Assembly (NCBI GenBank): GCA_035691065.1
Contig: DASSJT010000203.1
Location: 1 to 64,000 of the forward strand
Source of the DNA: DASSJT01 sp035691065
GTDB lineage: Bacteria; Actinomycetota; Actinomycetes; Actinomycetales; Dermatophilaceae
Direction: 5' to 3'
Length of the DNA: 64,000 nucleotides
The position numbers and the translations under genes were made by a program. The notes below the pieces were generated by a model. It was not told the DNA's origin, ran no database searches, and was given only the letters and a program-made list of their open reading frames with translations. Position 1 is the first letter of the stretch. Each line of letters starts with the position of its first letter. Positions 19,407 through 26,761 of the stretch are shown here, one piece after another.

Positions 19407-20696
19407 GTGAGCGAATCCTTCGATGCCGTCGACGTGATCACCACCAAGCGCGACAAGGGGGAGCTCTCCGACGCGCAGATCGACTGGGTCATCGACGCCT
19501 ACACGCGTGGAGTCGTGGCTGACGAGCAGATGTCGTCGCTGGCGATGGCCATCCTGCTGAACGGCATGAACCGCCGCGAGATCGCCCGGTGGACCCGCGC
19601 GATGATCGCGAGCGGTGAGCGCATGGACTTCTCGTCCCTGTCGCGGCCGACCGCCGACAAGCACTCGACCGGGGGCGTTGGCGACAAGATCACGCTGCCG
19701 CTTGCGCCGCTGGTGGCAGCCTTCGGCGTCGCGGTGCCCCAGCTGTCGGGACGCGGGCTCGGCCACACCGGAGGCACCCTCGACAAGCTGGAGTCGATCC
19801 CGGGCTGGAGGGCCTCGCTGACCAACGAGCAGATGCTGCGCCAGCTGGACGAGGTCGGGGCCGTGATCTGCGCCGCGGGGGCGGGACTCGCACCGGCCGA
19901 CAAGAAGCTCTACGCGCTGCGGGACGTCACAGGGACGGTGGAGGCGATCCCGCTGATCGCGAGCTCGATCATGAGCAAGAAGATCGCCGAGGGCACCGGC
20001 GCCCTGGTGCTCGACGTGAAGGTCGGGTCGGGCGCGTTCATGAAGGATGTGAAGGATGCGTCCGAGCTCGCACGCACCATGGTGGAGCTGGGCACGGACG
20101 CAGGGGTGAAGACCGTGGCCCTCCTGACCGACATGGAGACCCCGCTCGGGTTGACGGCCGGCAACGCCCTCGAGGTCCGGGAGGCGGTGGAGGTGCTCGA
20201 CGGTGGTGGTCCTCCGGACGTGGTCGAGCTCACGCTGGCCCTGGCCCGCGAGATGCTCGCCGCCGCAGGACGCGACGGCGTCGACCCAGAAGGGGCGCTC
20301 AAGGACGGGCGGGCGATGGACGTCTGGCGCCGGATGGTCTCGGCGCAGGGTGGTGACCCGGATGCCGCACTGCCGGTGGCCCACGAGACGCACGAGGTCC
20401 TCGTGCCGGCCGACGGCGTGCTCACCCAGCTGGACGCCCTCAAGGTCGGCGTGGCGGCGTGGCGTCTCGGCGCCGGGCGCGCCCGCAAGGAGGACCCCGT
20501 ACAGGCCGGCGCGGGCGTCGAGATGCACGTGAAGCCGGGCGCCCCGGTGCGCGGCGGGGAGCGGTTGCTCACCCTCCACACCGACACCCCGGACCGGTTC
20601 GAGCGGGCGCTGGAGGCGCTGGAGGGCGCCTACACGATCGCGCCGGAAGGCTCCCGCCCCGACCTGGGACCGCTGGTGATCGACCGGATCGGCTGA
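19407..20696 (+). CDS. deoA: Thymidine (pyrimidine-nucleoside) phosphorylase
   Basis: Splits thymidine and deoxyuridine with phosphate to base and deoxyribose-1-phosphate. It is 429 residues from GTG 19407. The signature SGRGLGHTGGTLDKLESIPG, the phosphate-binding KHSTGGVGDK and the mid-domain KVGSGAFMKDVKDA are all present. The longer in-frame reading upstream overlaps the SGNH gene out of frame and is rejected. Its product feeds the mutase and DeoC encoded on the other strand. The last 67 bp overlap the end of the convergent alpha/beta hydrolase gene. Confidence 0.96.
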   Translation: MSESFDAVDVITTKRDKGELSDAQIDWVIDAYTRGVVADEQMSSLAMAILLNGMNRREIARWTRAMIASGERMDFSSLSRPTADKHSTGGVGDKITLPLAPLVAAFGVAVPQLSGRGLGHTGGTLDKLESIPGWRASLTNEQMLRQLDEVGAVICAAGAGLAPADKKLYALRDVTGTVEAIPLIASSIMSKKIAEGTGALVLDVKVGSGAFMKDVKDASELARTMVELGTDAGVKTVALLTDMETPLGLTAGNALEVREAVEVLDGGGPPDVVELTLALAREMLAAAGRDGVDPEGALKDGRAMDVWRRMVSAQGGDPDAALPVAHETHEVLVPADGVLTQLDALKVGVAAWRLGAGRARKEDPVQAGAGVEMHVKPGAPVRGGERLLTLHTDTPDRFERALEALEGAYTIAPEGSRPDLGPLVIDRIG

Positions 20697-21595
20697 GCTC
20701 TGGCCGCGTCCTGAGCGAACTTGACGGCCGTCTGGACGACCATCGGCTGCCACAGCACCCGCCGGTGGCCCAAGCCTTCGGTGAGCAGGAGGTCGCTCTC
20801 CGGCCAGTGGTCGGTCAGCGCGATGCTGCCCGCTGCGGGCGTCTCGGCATCGGCCACGTCGTGGATCGCCAGCATGGATGGCAGCCGGGCGCCTTCGCGG
20901 CGGGCGCGCGCCACGAGGTCGAAGTCAGCCATGGGGACCCCGATGTGCCGTTCCAGCCGTGCGGCGAGCTGCTGCCGTCGTCGCGAGCCGAGGCCAAGCA
21001 TCCGTCCGAACTCTTCGACGATGGGTTCCACTGACACAGCGGGCGCGATGAAGACATAGCCGCTGGCTTCGACGCCGAGCTCGCGGGCCCAGGTGGTCAC
21101 CATGGCGCCGAGTGAGTGGGCGACCACGACACCGGCCGGTCCCAATGCGGTGACAACGGCTTTGAACGCCTCAGCCATCTCCACGACGGTGGTCGACCGG
21201 GGGCCGAAGGCGCCCGCACCCGAGCTGCCATGGCTGGGGGCGTCGAATGCGACCACGCGGAAGCCTCTGGCCACCAGGGGCATCACCAGGTTGCTGAACT
21301 GCTGCCACCAGCCACCCCACCCGTGCACCAGGTAGGCGACGGGCAGCCCTTCAGGCCCGTAGACCCGGCCGGTGACCTCGACTTCGTCGGCTCTGGAGGT
21401 CGCCACAGGCAGCGTGAAGGGTGTGCCGCCGACTGGCGTGCGGCTCTCACGGCGGTCGAGCGGCGGCGGCTCGGGACGCCGGAACCACAGGTACTCGGCG
21501 TAGGCGGCTCCGCTGACCGCGGCGAGGGCCCGGGTGCCGGCACGTCGACTGCTGTACCGAATAGAGCGAACGATCGTGCTTTTTTCGAGAGACAT
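20630..21595 (-). CDS. Alpha/beta hydrolase
   Basis: A 321-residue esterase-type hydrolase. The oxyanion region is VHGWGGWWQQF, the nucleophile elbow is VVAHSLGAM (AHSLG rather than GHSxG), the acid is likely in IHDVADAETP and the histidine in EGLGHRRVLW. No signal peptide is evident; the N-terminus is basic. It lies downstream of the TetR gene on the same strand, separated by an 11-bp tandem repeat, so the TetR protein probably controls it. Its last 67 bp overlap deoA tail to tail; the stop at 20630 is the first in frame. Confidence 0.85.
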   Translation of the reverse strand: MSLEKSTIVRSIRYSSRRAGTRALAAVSGAAYAEYLWFRRPEPPPLDRRESRTPVGGTPFTLPVATSRADEVEVTGRVYGPEGLPVAYLVHGWGGWWQQFSNLVMPLVARGFRVVAFDAPSHGSSGAGAFGPRSTTVVEMAEAFKAVVTALGPAGVVVAHSLGAMVTTWARELGVEASGYVFIAPAVSVEPIVEEFGRMLGLGSRRRQQLAARLERHIGVPMADFDLVARARREGARLPSMLAIHDVADAETPAAGSIALTDHWPESDLLLTEGLGHRRVLWQPMVVQTAVKFAQDAARAQPIRSITSGPRSGREPSGAIV

Positions 21596-21617
21596 AGCGG
21601 TGATTCCCCTGGGTGCG

Positions 21618-21683
21618 GTGGTGGTTCGAAGGTGGTTCGAAGGTGGCTGGGAAGTGGTTCGGAGGTGGCTCTGAAGTGGTTCG
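21618..21683 (-). repeat. Six tandem 11-bp repeats in the hydrolase leader
   Basis: Six consecutive 11-bp units on the plus strand, of the form GAAGTGGTTCG with up to four changes. Units start at 21618, 21629, 21640, 21651, 21662 and 21673. The array lies 23-88 bp upstream of the hydrolase start, between it and the TetR gene. Eleven base pairs is about one helical turn and is not a multiple of three, so the array is unlikely to be coding. Confidence 0.85.
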
Positions 21684-21716
21684 GGAACGGTGCGACGCGG
21701 TGGTCGAGATGCGCTG

Positions 21717-22391
21717 CTACACGGCGGCCGGGTCGTGCTGGGTGCGGCGGCTAGCTCCGTCGTGCCGCCGGCTGTCTGCGCCGGGAAGTCGCTGGACGCG
21801 CACGTCGCTCAGCAGGCGCTCGAAGGCCCGACGCGCCATGGCATCGGCGTTGGGGTCCTTCAGCAGCCGTGCCGAAAAGGCGTAGCCGTGCATGATCGCG
21901 TTGAAGTCGTTGGCGAACTGGTGGGCGTCGGCATCGGGGCGGAAGTCCCCCACCGCGACGCCGGTGCGGAAGATCGTCTCGATCGACGCGATCATGTCCT
22001 GCTGCTGCCTCACCAGGGCATCGCGAACCGGGCTGTCAGGCTCGTCGTCGAACTCGGTTGACGCGGCGAGGAAGATGCAGCCGCCCGGAAGGGCATAGTC
22101 GGCGTAGCCGTCCCAGCCCAGCCAGCGCTCGAAAAGCGCGCGCATGCGGGCCTCACCGCGTGGCTCCTTGAGTGCTGGGCGAACCACGAGCCTCGCGATG
22201 TGCTCGGCCGCGAACTCCAGGACATCGAGCTGGAGCTGCTCCTTGGACCGGAAGTGTCCGAAGAGGCCGCTCTTGGACAGGCCGGTCGACTCGGCCAGGC
22301 CACCGATCGTGATGCCCTTGAGGCCGACGTGGCTCGACTGGGCCAGCGCCTCGCGCAGGACCGCCTCTCGCGTCTGGTCACCCTTGGACAT
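21717..22391 (-). CDS. TetR/AcrR family transcriptional regulator
   Basis: A 224-residue one-component regulator starting MSKGDQTREAVL at ATG 22391. The helix-turn-helix is ITIGGLAESTGLSKSGLFGHF, followed by the usual FRSKEQLQLDVL; the rest is the helical ligand and dimer domain with a basic, poorly ordered tail (RRHDGASRRTQ). A perfect palindrome 15 bp upstream is its probable operator, implying autorepression and control of the downstream hydrolase. The inducer is unknown. Confidence 0.9.
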   Translation of the reverse strand: MSKGDQTREAVLREALAQSSHVGLKGITIGGLAESTGLSKSGLFGHFRSKEQLQLDVLEFAAEHIARLVVRPALKEPRGEARMRALFERWLGWDGYADYALPGGCIFLAASTEFDDEPDSPVRDALVRQQQDMIASIETIFRTGVAVGDFRPDADAHQFANDFNAIMHGYAFSARLLKDPNADAMARRAFERLLSDVRVQRLPGADSRRHDGASRRTQHDPAAV

Positions 22392-22405
22392 GAACCAATA
22401 AAAGC

Positions 22406-22421
22406 ACGACCGTTCGGTCGT
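22406..22421. promoter_or_regulatory. TetR operator palindrome
   Basis: ACGACCGTTCGGTCGT: perfect 7-bp arms around TT, 15 bp upstream of the TetR start codon. The core ACCGxxCGGT is typical of TetR-family operators. Autoregulation is inferred from position. Confidence 0.7.
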
Positions 22422-22478
22422 TGGCAAGAGGTCTTCTCTCTTCGTTCGCTTCCGAGTCGGCCTCAACACTCCACCGGT

Positions 22479-22549
22479 GACCCTGTCTGCGGGAGGAGCG
22501 GCGCGGCGCCGGACTAGCGCCGCCGCGCGCTCCTCCCGCAGACAGGGTC
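22479..22549 (-). terminator. 71-nt inverted repeat after the small secreted protein gene
   Basis: GACCCTGTCTGCGGGAGGAG plus CG at 22479-22500 is perfectly complementary to 22528-22549 (22 bp). A GC-rich, nearly complementary inner part separates the arms. It begins 34 bp past the stop of the secreted-protein gene, the place for its terminator, and also shields the TetR promoter. The stem is longer than most terminators, so a remnant of a miniature element is an alternative. Confidence 0.6.
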
Positions 22550-22582
22550 CGTTGGTGATCGTGGTGGCGGGTGTGGAAGAGG

Positions 22583-23047
22583 TCAGGCCTGGTTCGCAGG
22601 GACGGGGTTGACCGTGCACACGAAGTACTTCACGACGCCGTCGTCGTGGAGTGCGCCCGCGGCAATCGCGGCCTGCACCTCGTTGTCGGCGTCGAGCACG
22701 CCGTCGCCGTCGAGGTCACCGGTGGCCAGGGCCTGGGCGTAGGTGCCGGTCAGCGAGACCTTGTGGACCTGCCAGCGGCCGCCGTTGAAGTCCGTGTCGC
22801 CCGGCGCGGCCGTTGCGACGCTGGGCTGCACGCCGAAGAAGTTGTAGAGGGTGTCCCAGGACTGGACGGGCGCCTCGGTGCCCGACAGGTCGGTCGGCGT
22901 GCCGACCGTGCGATACAGCACGTGGTCGACGTAGAAGGCCGGTCCGGAGACACCATCGGCCGAAGCAGGGGCGGCAGCGGCGAACACGCCACCCAGGGCG
23001 GCGGTGGCTGCGGCGGCGGCGGCGGCCAGAATTCGCTTGCGGGTCAT
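22583..23047 (-). CDS. Small secreted protein, unknown function
   Basis: I do not recognise the family. It is 154 residues with a clear signal peptide (MTRKRILAAAAAAATAALGG ... APASA), so it is exported. The mature part is about 120 residues, acidic, with one EF-hand-like loop DLDGDGVLDADNE (a D-x-D-x-D-G pattern) that could bind calcium, and one cysteine near the end. It is divergent from the OmpR response regulator gene, and direct repeats lie between them, so regulation by that system is plausible. A very strong hairpin follows the gene. Confidence 0.75.
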   Translation of the reverse strand: MTRKRILAAAAAAATAALGGVFAAAAPASADGVSGPAFYVDHVLYRTVGTPTDLSGTEAPVQSWDTLYNFFGVQPSVATAAPGDTDFNGGRWQVHKVSLTGTYAQALATGDLDGDGVLDADNEVQAAIAAGALHDDGVVKYFVCTVNPVPANQA

Positions 23048-23140
23048 GTCTTTTCACCTCGTGATCGGGTTGGGTGCCGGTCGCTCGACCGGACTGTCAT
23101 CGATTCAACGGGCGTGACCCGCGCAACTCCATGACGTGGC

Positions 23141-23162
23141 CCTTACCCGGTCCTTACCGGGT
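23141..23162. promoter_or_regulatory. Tandem 11-bp direct repeat, candidate OmpR-type operator
   Basis: CCTTACCCGGT (23141-23151) is followed at once by CCTTACCGGGT (23152-23162), identical at 10 of 11 positions. The pair also contains an inverted repeat, ACCCGGT and ACCGGGT around CCTT. OmpR-family regulators bind adjacent 10-11 bp direct repeats. The site is 57 bp upstream of the response regulator start and 94 bp from the divergent secreted-protein start. Confidence 0.5.
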
Positions 23163-23218
23163 TGTGACGCGCGCGGATCGCCCGCCGAGCGGCGCCGCGG
23201 CGGCCATATCCTGACAGG

Positions 23219-24088
23219 GTGCCGAGGGTGCTGGTGGTCGATGACGACGCGACGGTCGCTGACGTCGTTGTGGCCTATCTGGAGCGCGCCGGCTTCGAGA
23301 CCGCTCACGCCGCGGACGGACCTGCCGCGCTGCACCTTGCCGACACGCAATCCCCGGACGTGGTCGTCCTCGACCTCATGCTGCCGGGCATCGACGGCCT
23401 GGAGGTCTGCCGTCGCCTGCGCCGTCGGCAGCCGGACCTGCCGGTCATCATGCTCACGGCGCGGGGCGAGGCGGAGGACCGGATCCTCGGCCTCGAGGTT
23501 GGCGCCGACGACTACGTGACCAAGCCGTTCAGCCCCCGGGAGCTCGTCCTCCGAGTCCAGTCGGTGTTGCGACGGGCCGCGCCGGGCACGCAGCCGGGCG
23601 CCATGGCCGTCGCGGCTGCGGGCGCCTCGCCCGAGCCGACGCCGTCGCTCCTCGTCGATGGCGACCTCGCGCTGGATCCCGTCGCCCATCGGGTCCAGCG
23701 AGGGGGAGTCGAACTGCCCCTCACCGGAAGGGAGTTCGACCTGCTCGCCTGGTTCCTCGCCCATCCTGCACAGGCCTTTGGCCGGGAGGAGCTCATGCGA
23801 TCGGTCTGGGGGTGGGAGTTCGGCGACCAGTCCACCGTCACGGTTCACGTGCGCCGCCTGCGGGAGAAGGTCGAGGCCGACCCCTCGCACCCGACCAGGT
23901 TGGTGACGGTCTTCGGCGTGGGCTACCGATGGGACCGCGCATCCGTCGCCCCCGTCGCCCCGGTCGCCCCGGTCACTTCGGTCGCCCCGGTCGTTCCGGT
24001 CGACCACGAGGGTGACCCTGACGCGGCGCCGGAAGCACCCGGCATACCCCCTGGACCTGCCGCTTCCGATCGCGGGACGCACCCGTGA
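23219..24088 (+). CDS. OmpR family response regulator
   Basis: DNA-binding output of a two-component system, 289 residues from GTG 23219. The receiver domain (residues 1-120) has the acidic pocket VVDDDA, phospho-acceptor Asp in VVLDLMLPG, and TARG and KPFSP as the switch Thr/Lys. The winged-helix domain (about 145-240) has TGREFDLLAWF and STVTVHVRRLREKVE. The C-terminal 50 residues are a low-complexity tail coded by 9-bp repeats (VAPVAPVAPVTSVAP) that homologues normally lack. The stop overlaps the kinase start (GTGA). Confidence 0.95.
   Translation: MPRVLVVDDDATVADVVVAYLERAGFETAHAADGPAALHLADTQSPDVVVLDLMLPGIDGLEVCRRLRRRQPDLPVIMLTARGEAEDRILGLEVGADDYVTKPFSPRELVLRVQSVLRRAAPGTQPGAMAVAAAGASPEPTPSLLVDGDLALDPVAHRVQRGGVELPLTGREFDLLAWFLAHPAQAFGREELMRSVWGWEFGDQSTVTVHVRRLREKVEADPSHPTRLVTVFGVGYRWDRASVAPVAPVAPVTSVAPVVPVDHEGDPDAAPEAPGIPPGPAASDRGTHP
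23945..23998 (+). repeat. Six 9-bp repeats encoding the regulator tail
   Basis: Six units of GTCGCCCCG-like sequence coding for (V-A-P)n, with two diverged units (GTCACTTCG, GTCGTTCCG). The period is a multiple of three, so copy-number change would keep the frame and only lengthen the tail. Confidence 0.75.
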
Positions 24089-25110
24089 CCGGACCCGCGC
24101 TGCAGGCCGTCGCCCTGTCGGCAGCTGTCGCGGCCGTCGTCGGCCTGGTGGGCGCCGGGCTCGTGGACCTGCTCTCCCGGCGGTCTGCGCCTACAGCCGC
24201 GGTGGTCGCGCCGCTGGTCGTCGTGCTCTCGCTCACGGCAGGCGTCTATGCGAGCGCCCGCGCGATGTTCCTCTCCGAAACCGACTCTGCGACAGTGCTG
24301 TTCGTGCTCCTGGCGGCCGTGCCCATCGCCCTTGGCGTGGGGATGCTGACGGCGGCCCGCATCAATAAGCTGAGCCGGGAGGCAGCTCAGGCCCTCGCGG
24401 CACGCGAGCGCGACCGTGAGGTCGAGGACAGCCGACGCGAGCTGGTCGCCTGGGTCTCCCATGACCTGCGAACCCCGCTCGCCGGCATGCGGGCGGTCAC
24501 CGAGGCCCTCGAGGACGGCGTGGCGAGCGACCCGAGCGCCTACTTCTCCCGGTTGCGCACCGAGATCATGCGCATGAGCGGCATGGTCGACGACCTGCTG
24601 GCCCTGTCGCGGCTGCAGTCACCCGGCGTGCGGCTGTCTCGGGACAGAGTCAGCCTGCCCGACCTGGTCTCGGACTCCGTGGCGACCGCCCAGCCCCTCG
24701 CCACGGCGAAGGGCGTGGCCCTCACCGGCTCGGCGGAGGGCGAGGTCACGGCCACCGTCGACGCGCGGGAGCTCGGCCGGGCCCTCGGCAACCTGGTGGT
24801 CAACGCCATCCGCCACACACCGACCGGCGGCCGGGTCAAGGTGACGGTGGGTCAGGAGGGCGAACAGGCCGTGCTCGGCGTCGAGGACGGATGCGGCGGG
24901 ATCCCGGCGGAGGCGCTGCCCCGGGTCTTCGAAGCGGGATGGCGGGGCACCGGTGCGCGCACACCCAGTTCTGGCGAGGGCGCGGGGCTGGGACTCGCGA
25001 TCGTCCGGGGAGTGGCGGAGGCCCACGGCGGCTCGGCACAGGTGCGCAACGCGGGTGACGGCTGCCGCTTCGAGCTGCGCGTGCCGGTCGACGCCACACC
25101 TCGCGGCTAG
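24085..25110 (+). CDS. Sensor histidine kinase
   Basis: Partner of the preceding regulator, 341 residues from GTG 24085. The N-terminus has three hydrophobic segments (near residues 3-28, 37-60 and 68-90) with very short loops, so there is no extracellular sensor domain; it may sense the membrane or need a partner. The catalytic part is standard: H-box LVAWVSHDLRTPLAGMR, N-box NLVVNAIRHTP, G1 DGCGGIP and G2 GAGLGLAIVRG. A cupin gene follows after 9 bp. Confidence 0.92.
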   Translation: MTGPALQAVALSAAVAAVVGLVGAGLVDLLSRRSAPTAAVVAPLVVVLSLTAGVYASARAMFLSETDSATVLFVLLAAVPIALGVGMLTAARINKLSREAAQALAARERDREVEDSRRELVAWVSHDLRTPLAGMRAVTEALEDGVASDPSAYFSRLRTEIMRMSGMVDDLLALSRLQSPGVRLSRDRVSLPDLVSDSVATAQPLATAKGVALTGSAEGEVTATVDARELGRALGNLVVNAIRHTPTGGRVKVTVGQEGEQAVLGVEDGCGGIPAEALPRVFEAGWRGTGARTPSSGEGAGLGLAIVRGVAEAHGGSAQVRNAGDGCRFELRVPVDATPRG

Positions 25111-25119
25111 GGTGAGTGC

Positions 25120-25476
25120 GTGCCCGAGCTGATCGCAGAGCCCACGACCATTCCCGTTCCTGGCGGCAAAGTCATCGACGAGCACGTCGGCCGGGTCAAC
25201 ACCGGCACCGACGACGTGTCCGTCGCGCACATGAGGGCTCCGGGCGGGTGGTCCGAGCCGTTCCAGAAGCCGGACTTCGACGAGATCACCCTCGTGCTGT
25301 CGGGTCTGGTGGTCGTCGAGCACGACGGCGGGCGCCTCGAGGTGCCCGCCGGCCAGTCGGTGATCGCTCGCGCGGGCGAGCGGATCCGCTACTCGTGCGG
25401 ACCAGAAGGGGCCGAGTACGTCGCGGTGTGCCTTCCGGCCTTCTCGCCTCAGACGGTCAACCGGGAGGGGGAGTGA
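25120..25476 (+). CDS. Small cupin-domain protein
   Basis: A 118-residue single cupin barrel starting at GTG 25120. The two motifs are recognisable but weak in metal ligands: the first around FQKPDFDEITLVLSG, the second around VPAGQSVIARAGERIRYS, with glutamates and few histidines, so it resembles EutQ-like cupins. Function unknown. Its stop overlaps the adenosine deaminase start (GTGA at 25473-25476), so the two are co-translated, which hints at a role around purine metabolism. Confidence 0.8.
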   Translation: MPELIAEPTTIPVPGGKVIDEHVGRVNTGTDDVSVAHMRAPGGWSEPFQKPDFDEITLVLSGLVVVEHDGGRLEVPAGQSVIARAGERIRYSCGPEGAEYVAVCLPAFSPQTVNREGE

Positions 25477-26687
25477 CCGGGGTCGACGCACCCGGCCTCG
25501 CGGACGCACCGGGTCTCGCGGACGCACCGGGTCTCGGGGATGCGCAGGGCCTCGTGGACGCACCGGGTCTCGCGGAGACGATCCTGCGGGCGCCCAAGGC
25601 GCTGCTGCACGACCACCTCGACGGCGGGGTGCGGCCGCAGACCATCATCGAGCTCTCCGAGGAGATCGGGTATGCCGGCCTGCCGGCCCGCGACGAAGCA
25701 AGCCTCGGTGCGTGGTTCCTGGCAAGTGCCGACTCCGGCTCCCTCGAGCGCTACCTCGAGACGTTCACCCACACGCTGGCCGTCATGCAGACACCGGAGA
25801 ATCTTCGGCGGGTCGCCAGCGAGTGCGCGCAGGACCTGGCGGCCGACGGCGTGGTCTATGCCGAGAGCCGCTATGCCCCGGAGCAGCACCTGAGGGCGGG
25901 GCTGGCCCTGGAGGACGTCGTGGAGGCGGTCAACGAGGGCTTCCGCGAGGGAGAGCGCCTGGCTGCCGCGGCCGGCCAGCCCATCCGGGTGACCGCACTG
26001 CTGACGGCGATGCGGCACGCCGCCAACAGCACCGAGATCGCCCACTTGGCGGTGAAGTACCGCGACCAGGGCGTGTCCGGGTTCGACATCGCGGGGGCAG
26101 AGGCGGGCTACCCGCCCACGCGCCACCTGGACGCGTTCGAGTACCTCCGCCGCGAGAACGCGCACTTCACGATCCACGCGGGTGAGGCGTTCGGGCTTCC
26201 GAGCATCTGGGAGGCGATCCAGTGGTGCGGGGCCGACCGGCTCGGCCACGGCGTGCGGATCGTCGACGACATCTGGGTCCGCGACCGCGCGTTCGCCGAG
26301 GACCCGCGCGCCGCTCTGGCGGCCGACCCGCGCGACATCCGCCTGGGGCGTCTGGCCGCCTACGTGCGCGACCGCCGCATCCCGCTCGAGATGTGCCCGA
26401 GCAGCAACCTGCAGACGGGGGCCGCGGCATCGATCGAGCTGCACCCCATCACGCTGCTGAAGAACCTCCGGTTCCGGGTCACGGTCAACACCGACAACCG
26501 GCTGATGAGCGGCACCACCCTCAGCCGCGAGATGCGGCTGCTGGTGGAGCATGCCGGGTGGACGCTGGGCGAGCTGCGCTGGGCCACCATCAACGCGATG
26601 AAGTCGTCGTTCATCCCCTTCGACGAGCGCTTGGCGATCATCGACGACGTCGTGAAGCCCGGTTACGCCGCGCTCGGAATCGGGTGA
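25473..26687 (+). CDS. add: Adenosine deaminase
   Basis: Deaminates adenosine and deoxyadenosine to inosine forms in the cytosol, upstream of purine nucleoside phosphorylase. The zinc and catalytic residues are visible: HDHLDGG, the EAFG in TIHAGEAFG, DRLGHGVRI and TVNTDNRLMSGTTLS. It is 404 residues from GTG 25473. The first 33 residues are an unusual repeat (DAPGLA five times) absent from typical enzymes; an in-frame GTG at 25554 inside the array could give a shorter form starting just before the ILRAPKALLHDHLDGG core. It follows the cupin gene by a 4-bp overlap. Confidence 0.94.
   Translation: MTGVDAPGLADAPGLADAPGLGDAQGLVDAPGLAETILRAPKALLHDHLDGGVRPQTIIELSEEIGYAGLPARDEASLGAWFLASADSGSLERYLETFTHTLAVMQTPENLRRVASECAQDLAADGVVYAESRYAPEQHLRAGLALEDVVEAVNEGFREGERLAAAAGQPIRVTALLTAMRHAANSTEIAHLAVKYRDQGVSGFDIAGAEAGYPPTRHLDAFEYLRRENAHFTIHAGEAFGLPSIWEAIQWCGADRLGHGVRIVDDIWVRDRAFAEDPRAALAADPRDIRLGRLAAYVRDRRIPLEMCPSSNLQTGAAASIELHPITLLKNLRFRVTVNTDNRLMSGTTLSREMRLLVEHAGWTLGELRWATINAMKSSFIPFDERLAIIDDVVKPGYAALGIG
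25485..25574 (+). repeat. Five 18-bp repeats at the start of add
   Basis: Units of GACGCACCGGGTCTCGCG begin at 25485, 25503, 25521, 25539 and 25557; units 2 and 5 are identical and the fourth is the most diverged. Each codes for DAPGLA or a variant. The array adds a 30-residue extension to adenosine deaminase and can change length without shifting frame. Confidence 0.9.
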
Positions 26688-26761
26688 CGTCCGAGCTGGG
26701 TGCAGCGCCAGCCGGCGGGTCGTGCGATGGGTGGGAAAGGCCGACGCGGATACCCAAGTGG

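Noticed and set aside
21618..21683. Transposon end or attachment site
   Set aside because: No transposase or integrase, no target duplication, and a regular 11-bp period instead.
25485..25574. CRISPR array
   Set aside because: The repeats are contiguous, in frame and without spacers. No cas gene is present.
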